Source: Deltaproteobacteria bacterium
GTDB taxonomy: Bacteria > Myxococcota_A > Polyangia > GCA-2747355
NCBI GenBank assembly: GCA_020633415.1
Contig: JACKDQ010000016.1
Location: 17,562 to 81,561 of the forward strand
DNA: 64,000 nucleotides
Direction: 5' to 3'
In this document: positions 23,596 to 31,871 of the stretch, one piece after another
Layout of the letters: each line of letters opens with the position of its first letter
Numbering within the stretch: position 1 is the stretch's first letter
Made by a program: the position numbers and the translations under genes
Notes under the pieces: generated by a model
The model's database searches: none
Seen by the model: only the letters and a program-made list of their open reading frames with translations
What the model was told of the DNA's origin: nothing

Positions 23596-25641
23596 ATGGG
23601 CGCCCGCGCCGACCTGCTGATGGTCGCGTATTCCGGTTCATCAACGAACTACAAGCAGTACCCCTACGCGTTCGTACAAGTATCCGCCTTGGCGCAGCGC
23701 CGAGGACTGCACGTAGAGCGCCTCGATCTCTCGCTGCTGGACGAGAACATCGGACGAGCGTTGCTCGCCGCAGCGATCGCACGCCACCAACCTCGAGCGG
23801 TTGGCGTGACGCTGCGCAACGTCGACGCGATGTGCGCTGGAGCTTATTTTGGCAGCGGATGGCGCAGCCCATCGAACTATCCGATCCTGCAAACCCAGCG
23901 CGGAATTCAGATCCTGCGTGAGCAGACATCGGCGCCGATCATCATCGGAGGCTGCGGCTTTACCGTGGACCCACTAGCGTTTGCTGACTTCCTTGGCGTC
24001 GACTACGGCATCGTTGGAGAACCAGATGGCTTTCTCGATGCATTCAATGACGTGCTGGAACGCAAGAACCTCGATCAAGTGCCGAACCTGATCTATCGGG
24101 ACGAACATGGCGTGCTTACCGAAAGTGCGGTTCGTCGAAGCTACCCACCTCTCGACGAACCTGAGTACACCGACAAGATCTTCGACGAGATACTCGCCTT
24201 CCACGGACACGAGAAATTCTACGTCGCACAGTGGCTACCTCGTAGTGCTGGCAATGCTCGCGTGCCTGCGCAAGGTAGACCCAGTCTAGCGGTCGAGATC
24301 GTACGCGGCTGCCCGTTTTCCTGCCGATTCTGCGAAGAGCCACGAATCAAAGGGCGCAATCCACAGCACCGATCGATGGACGCCGTAATGGCCGACATCG
24401 CCATGCTCGCCGACCGCGGCGTTCGGCTATTCTGGTTGGTCTGTTCTGAACTGAACGCGGGCAAAGAGACCTATATCCTCGAGCTGGCACAGCGAATAGG
24501 CGCATTTTCTGAAACGCTCAGTGGAGCGCCGCTCTCCTGGAACTCGTTCTTGCTACCCAGTCATTACCAGCGTGAAGAGTTGCGTCTGCTATACGAGTCC
24601 GGTTTCACCGGAGGCTGGACCGAGCCGATGGCCTTCAACGATCAGCACATGCGAGAACTCAAGGTGCCAATGCGTGTGGATTCTGTGATGCAGAACTACG
24701 TCGACACAAAGGAGATCTCTGAGGAGCTCGGGGTCGCTCAGGGCTACAAGTCGATCTTTTTGGGTGCACCAAATGTTACGCCGGAGGTATTGAAGGAGAC
24801 ACTGAACGTGCTCGATGAGTCTGGCGTGATCATGAACATGCACTGTACAGGCCACGCCATGCGCGTCTATCGCGAAGCGCTCACAGACTTTCCTTGCGAC
24901 ACAAAGCACATGATCAGTTGGTCACTTCAAGGACCTCTCAAAGAGATCGACTACATTGCACCGACGTACCTTTATCCGGCGGCGATGGTCGATTCGCTCG
25001 GCAGTCCAGCCGCGGCACACCAGTTTATCGACTACGTCAATAACCACATCTTCTACAAAGAAATGGTTCACGGTCCATTCGAGGAGGGAGCGGGAAGAGA
25101 TTGGGTCGAGTTCCTGGGCACAGAGCTGTCGCTTGAACAGATCGCGTTGCTGAGTGACTACGACATCGGCCTGGGGCCAGCATCACCAACAACGCCAGCT
25201 GGTGAACTCCAGGGGCTGATTGAGTCACCAAGCCCCGAAAGGCTGCTGAGGTTCTGCACAAGATCCTCAAAGCGAGAGGATCGCCAAGTAGCCGCCTTCC
25301 GGCTGGTCTGCGCGCTAATGCAGCTTCATGCGGAAGAGATGTCGAAGGTCGGTCTCACGCTCGACACTCCAGTCCAGGATTCAGGCTGGCCGGATCTAAC
25401 ACCGTACCGCTTTCACGAGCGACTCTATCGCTTCGATCGCCTGGTCGACGTCGCTAAGCACGTCAGAACGCAACTCGACCTGGGACCAAGAGCGATTGAA
25501 CTTACGCTACTTCGCGCCTGGCTCCACCTTCACCATGTGAAGATTGTCCCGAAGTATCGCGACTGGTTGTTCGAGCGCCCCTCGCCGGCATCTAACCGGG
25601 CTTCATTCGAAAGGCACAAGGCGAAAGCCTCCGTGGACTGA
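23596..25641 (+). CDS. B12-binding-domain radical SAM protein
   Basis: A 681-aa protein starts behind TTGGAGG. Residues 1-160 form a Rossmann-type domain like the cobalamin-binding domain of class B radical SAM enzymes, but lack the DxHxxG motif. The [4Fe-4S] motif CPFSCRFC (Cys239, Cys243, Cys246) follows VEIVRG. The C-terminal ~200 residues are helical and unassigned. Class B enzymes mostly methylate or rearrange unactivated carbons; the substrate is unknown. It has no neighbour from a biosynthetic pathway, third codon positions look less GC-rich than next door (by eye), and a palindromic element lies 3 bases after its stop, so horizontal acquisition is plausible. Confidence 0.85.
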   Translation: MGARADLLMVAYSGSSTNYKQYPYAFVQVSALAQRRGLHVERLDLSLLDENIGRALLAAAIARHQPRAVGVTLRNVDAMCAGAYFGSGWRSPSNYPILQTQRGIQILREQTSAPIIIGGCGFTVDPLAFADFLGVDYGIVGEPDGFLDAFNDVLERKNLDQVPNLIYRDEHGVLTESAVRRSYPPLDEPEYTDKIFDEILAFHGHEKFYVAQWLPRSAGNARVPAQGRPSLAVEIVRGCPFSCRFCEEPRIKGRNPQHRSMDAVMADIAMLADRGVRLFWLVCSELNAGKETYILELAQRIGAFSETLSGAPLSWNSFLLPSHYQREELRLLYESGFTGGWTEPMAFNDQHMRELKVPMRVDSVMQNYVDTKEISEELGVAQGYKSIFLGAPNVTPEVLKETLNVLDESGVIMNMHCTGHAMRVYREALTDFPCDTKHMISWSLQGPLKEIDYIAPTYLYPAAMVDSLGSPAAAHQFIDYVNNHIFYKEMVHGPFEEGAGRDWVEFLGTELSLEQIALLSDYDIGLGPASPTTPAGELQGLIESPSPERLLRFCTRSSKREDRQVAAFRLVCALMQLHAEEMSKVGLTLDTPVQDSGWPDLTPYRFHERLYRFDRLVDVAKHVRTQLDLGPRAIELTLLRAWLHLHHVKIVPKYRDWLFERPSPASNRASFERHKAKASVD

Positions 25642-25644
25642 ACC

Positions 25645-25712
25645 CAAAGGGGACAGTTCTAATGGTTGGTTAAACCGATGAGTTTAACCAACCATTAGAA
25701 CTGTCCCCTTTG
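25645..25712. repeat. palindromic GGGGACAG element, copy 2
   Basis: Two perfect 31-bp arms (25645-25675 and 25682-25712) surround a 6-base loop. It fills the gap between two converging genes: 3 bases after the radical SAM stop and 13 bases before the opposing stop, where it could also act as a terminator on both strands. Confidence 0.92.
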
Positions 25713-25725
25713 AAAGCCCCCTTTG

Positions 25726-26274
25726 CTACTTCGCGCCGCCGTTAATCCAATCGGCGACGAGCTTGAGCTCGGTAGCGGTCAGTGGCGCATCCGAAGGACC
25801 GATCGCGCGCGTCTTGGGCATCTGCGTGCCACAGGACGTGCCGGCGAGGCGCAGATAGAAGACGCTGCTCGCGGCGTCACCCGGAACGACCAGCTTGGTC
25901 GCCGTGTTGCACTTTTTGTTCGCCGCTGCGTCGACCAGTTTCGGACCATCGGACTCTTGCGAAAAGCCAAGGCCACCGGCACCGGAGCCGTGGCAGCTGT
26001 TGTCCGTGCAACCCTTGGTGTTGAGCACCGTCCAAGCGGCTGCCCAGCGGATCGCCGTCGCACCATCGCTGGTCGTCGCCGCGTCGTTGCTCACCGCGCT
26101 GTCGCTCGTTACCGTCGCATCGGACTTCACGGCGCCATCGCTGGTCAGGCCTTTGTCGGCGACGGAGCCGTCGGCAGTTGGCTTCCCAGCATCGCTTCCG
26201 CAGCCGATCACAAGCAAGGTCAGGCCAATGGCGACGGCACGCAGCCCCTTGAGGATTCGATTTCGATCGTTCAA
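25726..26274 (-). CDS. c-type cytochrome-like lipoprotein with C-x4-CH motif
   Basis: A 182-aa protein starts at TTG 26274 behind AAGGAG. Signal peptide with the lipobox VIGC, then an Asp/Ser/Ala/Thr-rich linker to about residue 75. The domain has KGCTDNSCHGSGAGGL, a C-x4-CH haem-type motif, and ends with MPKTR...LTATELKLVADWINGGA, the layout of small mono-haem cytochrome domains (axial Met, final W-I-x-x-G-A). Probably a membrane-tethered electron carrier; haem attachment to the longer spacer is not proven. Confidence 0.7.
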   Translation of the reverse strand: MNDRNRILKGLRAVAIGLTLLVIGCGSDAGKPTADGSVADKGLTSDGAVKSDATVTSDSAVSNDAATTSDGATAIRWAAAWTVLNTKGCTDNSCHGSGAGGLGFSQESDGPKLVDAAANKKCNTATKLVVPGDAASSVFYLRLAGTSCGTQMPKTRAIGPSDAPLTATELKLVADWINGGAK

Positions 26275-26329
26275 CGCAACACTCCTTCAAAGATTGTTAA
26301 GAGACACAGCTCTACTGTAGAGGGCGTGT

Positions 26330-27358
26330 TTATAGCGCAGAACGCGCCCATTGCAAGCCGTGGAGCTCGCCGAGCGTCTTGACGCCGCGCTGCGCGGCGA
26401 TCGCAAACAGCACCTCGGCCGTCGCCACCGCATCAGCTTCGGCATCGTGATGGTTAGCAAAGGCGTCGCCAAAGAAGAACGCATAGCTCCTTTTCAAGCT
26501 GGTACCGCGAGCAAACACCTGCCGACTGCGCGCATCGACGATCTGGCGAGAGAGGTAATAGGTGTCGAGAAAGCGCTGGCGCTGGGTCGGCAGCTCAACG
26601 CCAAGACGCGCGAAGCTCGACCTTAGCCAAGCCCAGTCGTGCGTTTCTAGCGACTGACCCACGATCACGCGACCGTCGAGCAAATCTAGCAGCTGACCAG
26701 CGACCTGTTCGAAGGTCCTAGCGCCCTTGAGCTTGGTTTCGCTGAGCGACGTGTTGTTCTTGGTCCATTCGGCCAGCGGAACGTCGGGGCGCACCAGAAT
26801 GCTGCCGCGGCCCAGCAACTTGCGACCACGGTAAATGCTGTAGCCCAACTGGATCGGCTGATCATAGCCAAAGCGCCAACGCTGGTCCTTGCCATTGCGC
26901 AACACACCGCCCTGCTCACCCCCGGTCGCTTCGAGATCGAGGGCGATCAGCTCCAGTCGATCGAGCGAAATCTCGCGCGCCGGTTTGCTCAGCAGACGAT
27001 CAGCCTTGCGCTGTAGCGCATCGATCATCTGGGTATTGGAAAACCAACGCTCCGCGACCAAACGACGAAACATCGGGTGGCGTCCGAAGAAGGTCGGGTC
27101 CAAGCTGGTCTGCGGACCGCGCGCCGCCAAAGCTGGAGACTTGGCGAGCTTTGGCAACTGCTGGTAGACCAATCCGCGAATCCAGCTATGCAGCGCTGGA
27201 CGCTGACCCAAGCTCAGCGTCGCACCCGGACGCTGCGTTGCGACCTGTTGGCGAGCCCACTGCAACTGCGTCCTGACTTCAGCCAGCTGGCTCTTGGCCA
27301 CCGCCAGCGAGGGCACGATCAAAGAGAAGATAGCCCACAACCAAAAGGACTGTGCCAT
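26330..27358 (-). CDS. exported DEDDh (DnaQ-like) 3'-5' exonuclease
   Basis: A 342-aa protein has a hydrophobic N-terminus (MAQSFWLWAIFSLIVPSLAVA) like a Sec signal peptide. The DEDDh motifs are in order: LIALDLEATGG (D-x-E, about 135-145), GQSLETHDWAWL (about 235) and HHDAEADAVATAEVL (about 303, His and Asp of ExoIII). ExoI-III are intact, so nuclease activity is expected. DnaQ-family enzymes are normally cytoplasmic; export would mean degradation of extracellular or periplasmic nucleic acid. The ATG at 27358 is chosen for the signal peptide; the ribosome-binding site is weak. Confidence 0.75.
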   Translation of the reverse strand: MAQSFWLWAIFSLIVPSLAVAKSQLAEVRTQLQWARQQVATQRPGATLSLGQRPALHSWIRGLVYQQLPKLAKSPALAARGPQTSLDPTFFGRHPMFRRLVAERWFSNTQMIDALQRKADRLLSKPAREISLDRLELIALDLEATGGEQGGVLRNGKDQRWRFGYDQPIQLGYSIYRGRKLLGRGSILVRPDVPLAEWTKNNTSLSETKLKGARTFEQVAGQLLDLLDGRVIVGQSLETHDWAWLRSSFARLGVELPTQRQRFLDTYYLSRQIVDARSRQVFARGTSLKRSYAFFFGDAFANHHDAEADAVATAEVLFAIAAQRGVKTLGELHGLQWARSAL

Positions 27359-27472
27359 AGTCGCGCTGCTGAGCAACATGCGGGCCAGCCCCTTGGAGCT
27401 GCAACCCATCGAAATCAAACACTTGCAATCCTCAGCCCACCCGCCGAAGATCAGAGGCGTCGACGACCTTCG

Positions 27473-28963
27473 ATGCATTGGAAGACCAAGAGCACAGCGC
27501 CGCTAGCGATCCTGCTTTATTGCGCAGCCTGTTGGGGATCTAGCGCGTGGGCCCAGCGTCGGGCTGTCGTGCTGTCTCTTTCCGGGGCCAGTGGCCCAAG
27601 ACTGACCAGCGAAATACGACGCGCGCTGGTTCGCCAGCTCCAGCTGGTCGAGCCGCTGACCTATCTGCGCGCCGCGCGCGGCGGCGGCAATGCAGCGCGA
27701 GTCGCCGGTGCGCGAGCAGTCCGCGCCTCGGCGATCGTCAGCGGCAACGTCAAACGCAAGCGCCGCAGTTGGGTCCTACGGTTGACCGTGCACAATGGTT
27801 TCGACGGTGAGGTCGTCGGCAGCACCGTGTTCAGCCTGCGCCGTCCGCGTCTCGATCAACGTACGCGTCGCAAGCTGATCAACACACTGCTGCGCTTCTG
27901 TGCGCGCACGGTCCCACCAGACGCCGCGCCTGCCGAGCCCGCCGCGCCAGCGCCAGCGCCAGCGCCGCCGAGAAGACGCGCTCCGCCCCAACCTCCGAAG
28001 GTGATCGCCCCGCCGCCAGAGCCCGCACCCAGGCCGCCCAAGACACCAAGTGGCGACGAGGACCTCGGCTTCAGCAAAGTAAAGGCGCCCTCACCCGTGG
28101 GCGACCGCGTCAACCCAACCGCGGACCCACGAATCGAAAAGCCTCGCAGCAAACCCCGACCAAGCTGGCAGCACATTCTCGATATCAGTGCCGGCCTGAC
28201 AGTGTTGCGCCGTAGCTTCAACTTCGTCGACCCCGTCGAGCCCACGCAACCCGCCAACTACACGACGCCGGGCGTCGTCCCGGCAGTGCGCGTCGACGCC
28301 AACCTTTATCCATTTGCCGCGTTGACGCGCGGATTCTGGGGCCACATCGGCATCCGCGCTCACTTTCTGCGCGTGCTCGGTCTCAAGTCCCAGCTCGCCG
28401 GTCTGACGGGTCGCTCCAACACGCTGATTCAAACCCTCGAAGCTGGCGCGCGCTACCGCTTCAATCTAAAAGATGATCGGCTCAGCCCGACGATCTATTT
28501 CGGTGCCGACTTCGGTCTGCACAGTTTTGCGATCGCGGGCGCCGAGCAGGCTCAAATTCCGCTGCCCAACATCAGCTACGCCTATATCAACATGGCGTTG
28601 GCCGAATTGGATTACCCGTTCTATGCTTCAGGCGCGTTCGTGATCGGCGCACATGCGGCCTTCGACCTGATGGTCGTCTTGACGGCCGGCGACATTGAAG
28701 CCGTCGGCGATCTCGGCTACGGCCGCGCCGCAACGGTCGGCCTCGACGCCACGGTCGGACTGTTTGCCCGCTACCATGGCTGGTTCGCCCGACTCGATGG
28801 CTTCTATCGGCGCTTCACCTTTACCTTCAACGGTGACTGCTACCTCGAGGCAGTCGTCGATAAAGATGGCAAGGTCGTCAAGGACCGTCGCTGCGGCAAC
28901 TACGCCGGCGGTGCCCGCGACGTCTATCTCGGCGGAACGCTCGCTTTCGGCTACGCCTACTAA
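27473..28963 (+). CDS. secreted protein with Pro-rich linker and beta-barrel-like C-terminus
   Basis: A 496-aa protein with signal peptide ending SSAWAQR. Residues ~30-150 form an alpha/beta segment (VVLSLSGASGPRLTSEIRRA, ASAIVSGNVKRKRRSW) resembling lipoprotein-type N-domains of myxobacterial outer-membrane proteins. A Pro/Ala-rich linker follows (about 150-210). The C-terminal ~290 residues alternate polar and aromatic residues and end GTLAFGYAY, like an outer-membrane beta-barrel. Divergent from the exonuclease gene, 114 bases apart. Confidence 0.65.
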   Translation: MHWKTKSTAPLAILLYCAACWGSSAWAQRRAVVLSLSGASGPRLTSEIRRALVRQLQLVEPLTYLRAARGGGNAARVAGARAVRASAIVSGNVKRKRRSWVLRLTVHNGFDGEVVGSTVFSLRRPRLDQRTRRKLINTLLRFCARTVPPDAAPAEPAAPAPAPAPPRRRAPPQPPKVIAPPPEPAPRPPKTPSGDEDLGFSKVKAPSPVGDRVNPTADPRIEKPRSKPRPSWQHILDISAGLTVLRRSFNFVDPVEPTQPANYTTPGVVPAVRVDANLYPFAALTRGFWGHIGIRAHFLRVLGLKSQLAGLTGRSNTLIQTLEAGARYRFNLKDDRLSPTIYFGADFGLHSFAIAGAEQAQIPLPNISYAYINMALAELDYPFYASGAFVIGAHAAFDLMVVLTAGDIEAVGDLGYGRAATVGLDATVGLFARYHGWFARLDGFYRRFTFTFNGDCYLEAVVDKDGKVVKDRRCGNYAGGARDVYLGGTLAFGYAY

Positions 28964-29011
28964 CGGCAGCAGCGCCGCGATCGGCCCGCGCAAGGGTTGT
29001 TCGGCGGCCGG

Positions 29012-31063
29012 TCAATGCAGCAAGAACGGCCGCACCTGCTTGATGATCAACTGCCCCTGCTGGGTGAGTTTCCATTCGGTATCGAGCAGCACGCGATCAC
29101 CGACTTGCGCATCATCTACCGGATAAACGGAGACGATCGCGCTGAGCGTTCGGCCCAGCGCCTTGAGCTGCGCGTCGTCGAGCACGTGCTCGCCTGCCGG
29201 CAGCTCGGTCGAGCCACGGGCACGCAAGATCTCGCTGACCTCGCCCGCGACGATCGTTAGCAGCACGCGCTCGGGGAACACGCCCGGTTCAGCGGCTACC
29301 ACCGCCAGCTCGCCGAGCTGTGCGTTGACCAGGTAACGCGGGTCATCGGCTTGATTGGGATTACCGGAAAAGGCGACGATGTTAGCGCGCTCGTCGGCCG
29401 TTCGCGCATTGACCAGCACACCCATCGCCACGCGATGCTGGTCGATACCGTACCATGCGCGTTCTTCGAACGCCTTGAAGTTCCAGGTCGAAGCCCAGAC
29501 CCGCGTGAGCGCGCGACAGATCGTGCGCTCGCTCTTTTGCTTGGCATCACAGCGCGAGGGACCGCTCTCGTCGCTATCGCTGCTATCTGCGGCGCAGGCC
29601 GACGTCGAGCTATACAATCCCGCGCCGCTAAAACCCAACGCGTCCTCCGCATTGCTGCTGCTGCGAAAACGCACCATCGTCTGCGCGCTGCCAAAAACGC
29701 GCTCGATCTCTTTGACCAACGACGACACCAGTTGCGCATCGCAACCCGCCGCTTCGATCCCCTCGCGCAGGGCTGCGAGCTTGGCACGTCGCACCGCTGC
29801 ATCGCTGACAAAACTCGGCTCAGCCAACCAACGTTCGAGCGTCTGCAGAAACGTTTCCTCGACCGCTGAGGGGGATTTCCAACGCGTGGTCTCGATGAAG
29901 CGCCGGTAGTAGAAAAATGGCACCAAGAATCCAGGCAGCTGATAGGCCTGGTCGATCCGTTGGTAGAGCGTGGCCAGATTGGCCCCCTTGGCACCGTAAC
30001 GCGCGACGTTCGTGCGGCGCGCGCTAGCCTGCGCAGTCTCCAGCGACGTGAGCTCGGCCAAGGCTTGATGCGCGAGATCGGGCGTAGGCACGTTCAGCGG
30101 CTTGGGTCGAAACGACGTCCACCAGGCTTCGGCCTGTTCGATCGTCGCCGCCTCGATCCCAAGCTTGCCGTCGCCACAGCTCAGCTTGACCAGCTTGCCC
30201 TCCCAGGCCGCCAACGCCTGATAGGCGTTAAAGCTGTAGCAGTTCGGTGTACCGCGCGCCGCGCTGCGCACGTTAAGATGTGACAGCTCGCCCTGCCGCG
30301 AACCGGTCACCACACCGGCGACCACCGGCTCGATATCAAGCGGCGCAGCCTCGGCAACCACGACATCCTGCCAGCTCAACGCGTCGCTCAACGCCGCATC
30401 CTTCAGCTGAGCTAGCGTGCGACGACGAACGTAGCCAAAGGCCGTCGCCACGGTATAGGCCTCGTAGGCGACGGGAGGCGGCGGATCGTAGACCGGCAAC
30501 GCGCAGCTTCTGAGCACTTCGCGCTGATACGAATTAGCCGGCGTGATCGCCAGCGTCACCCAGGACATCGCCTGATTGAGCGCCTGATAGACGCGAGAGA
30601 AGGTCGCACAGTCCGGCGTCCCTGCCGGCGTCTCGTCGTCCCAAACAGCGAAAGCAAAACGGCCATCGACAAACTCGATCAGCGATCCGGCGAACAATTC
30701 GCGCTTGTTTGGATCGGTGATCAGCGCGATGTATTCGCGCGGGGTCAGACCAGCAAAGCGCTCGGCAAAGGCCTCAGTCAGCACCTGATAGTGCAGCTCG
30801 TAGGCGTTGATGTTGACAACCATCGTCGGCAAGCGCGCCGCGTCGATCGCCGGCACAAAGTAGCGCGAGATCCGCCGTTGATCGATCGCTTCGGTGGGTC
30901 GACTCAGCCGCTGCCACTCGGCCGCGCCGCTCAGTCGGTGCGCGCAGACCAGCTCACCGACGCGCGCCTCGGCCTCAGCGCACTCGGTCGGCAGCCCGGC
31001 TGCGCCGTCGTCAGGCGCACAGGCACAAGCTAGCGCACCGACCAGTGCCAGCGTGAGCCGCAA
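29012..31063 (-). CDS. exported protein with PPDK/PEP-synthase ATP-grasp domain
   Basis: A 683-aa protein starting at TTG 31063, two bases after the upstream stop, with signal peptide RLTLALVGALACACAP. The C-terminal half has the PPDK_N hallmarks: YGAKGANLATL (about 355), VRFRSSSNAEDALGFSGAGL (about 463-482) and DTEWKLTQQGQLIIKQVRPF at the end. The phosphohistidine and PEP-binding domains of pyruvate phosphate dikinase/PEP synthase are absent. The N-terminal ~330 residues are unassigned. ATP is not expected outside the cytoplasm, so this may be a repurposed fold. Long upstream extension to 31246 overlaps the previous gene and is unlikely. Confidence 0.72.
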   Translation of the reverse strand: MRLTLALVGALACACAPDDGAAGLPTECAEAEARVGELVCAHRLSGAAEWQRLSRPTEAIDQRRISRYFVPAIDAARLPTMVVNINAYELHYQVLTEAFAERFAGLTPREYIALITDPNKRELFAGSLIEFVDGRFAFAVWDDETPAGTPDCATFSRVYQALNQAMSWVTLAITPANSYQREVLRSCALPVYDPPPPVAYEAYTVATAFGYVRRRTLAQLKDAALSDALSWQDVVVAEAAPLDIEPVVAGVVTGSRQGELSHLNVRSAARGTPNCYSFNAYQALAAWEGKLVKLSCGDGKLGIEAATIEQAEAWWTSFRPKPLNVPTPDLAHQALAELTSLETAQASARRTNVARYGAKGANLATLYQRIDQAYQLPGFLVPFFYYRRFIETTRWKSPSAVEETFLQTLERWLAEPSFVSDAAVRRAKLAALREGIEAAGCDAQLVSSLVKEIERVFGSAQTMVRFRSSSNAEDALGFSGAGLYSSTSACAADSSDSDESGPSRCDAKQKSERTICRALTRVWASTWNFKAFEERAWYGIDQHRVAMGVLVNARTADERANIVAFSGNPNQADDPRYLVNAQLGELAVVAAEPGVFPERVLLTIVAGEVSEILRARGSTELPAGEHVLDDAQLKALGRTLSAIVSVYPVDDAQVGDRVLLDTEWKLTQQGQLIIKQVRPFLLH

Positions 31064-31065
31064 AC

Positions 31066-31749
31066 CTACGGTTGGCTGACCGGCAGCAGATCGATCGGAC
31101 CCCATTGAACCTTGGCCTGCGCATCCTTGGCGACCAGCGTATAGACCAAGCCCACGCTGGTCTTGTATTCGAAGGCCAGCGTGTAGCTCAATTGGGCACC
31201 TTGCGCTACACCCTCGTCGAACCAATTGTGATGGGTGCTCGTCCACGACAGTTTGCTCCCCGCACTGACCTTTTCGAACACGCCGTTGTGACCGACCGTC
31301 AGACTCAACAAAGTGAACGGCACCGCTTTGTAGATCATTCCCGGCTGCGAATCATCACGGCGCTGCGCGACGACACAAGTTTTCTTGTCGGCGCTTTCGA
31401 ACTGCAGCAACGGGTCGAGATAATAGAACTTCAGCGATAGGTCGATTCCGCAGCTGGTCAACGGCGCGCCGGCGTCGGTAACAATCGCGATATCCGTCGC
31501 TGCGCCATCGGGCCCACTCGCGCCGTCGATCGCCACGCCGTCCGCAACAAGCACAGCATCGCGCGATCCGCCGCTATCGTTAGCCGAGCCATCGCCTCCC
31601 GCCGCGTCGACAACGGCGTCTGAAGTCGTCGCACCGTCGATCCGCGCACCCAAATCCTGCCGCGCTGGGTTGTCATCACGCGCACAAGCCGCGACCGCGA
31701 AAAGCGTGATTAGGCAAGTCGCGAAAAGATCTCTCTCTCGGCCAAGCAT
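31066..31749 (-). CDS. lipoprotein with Asp/Ala-rich linker, unknown function
   Basis: A 227-aa protein starts at ATG 31749 behind GAGGAAG. The lipobox is VAAC. An Asp/Ala/Ser/Gly linker runs to about residue 90, followed by a beta-rich domain with one Cys pair (LTSCGIDLSLKFYYLDPLL, KKTCVVAQRRDDS). The next gene (PPDK-like) starts two bases after its stop, so the two are an operon and may act together. No family recognised. Confidence 0.7.
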   Translation of the reverse strand: MLGRERDLFATCLITLFAVAACARDDNPARQDLGARIDGATTSDAVVDAAGGDGSANDSGGSRDAVLVADGVAIDGASGPDGAATDIAIVTDAGAPLTSCGIDLSLKFYYLDPLLQFESADKKTCVVAQRRDDSQPGMIYKAVPFTLLSLTVGHNGVFEKVSAGSKLSWTSTHHNWFDEGVAQGAQLSYTLAFEYKTSVGLVYTLVAKDAQAKVQWGPIDLLPVSQP

Positions 31750-31871
31750 CGGTCTTCCTCTCCCACAGCCAGTGTGTTGCTCACTGTGCGCTGTTGCTGA
31801 CAACGGAGCAAACCGTGTCGACTATTTCCTGGGTCAGTCAACAAGCTGAGATCTTTTGTGAATTTGCCAAG

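Noticed and set aside
27077..27472. N-terminal extension of the barrel-like gene
   Set aside because: Antisense to the exonuclease gene; the signal peptide begins at 27473.
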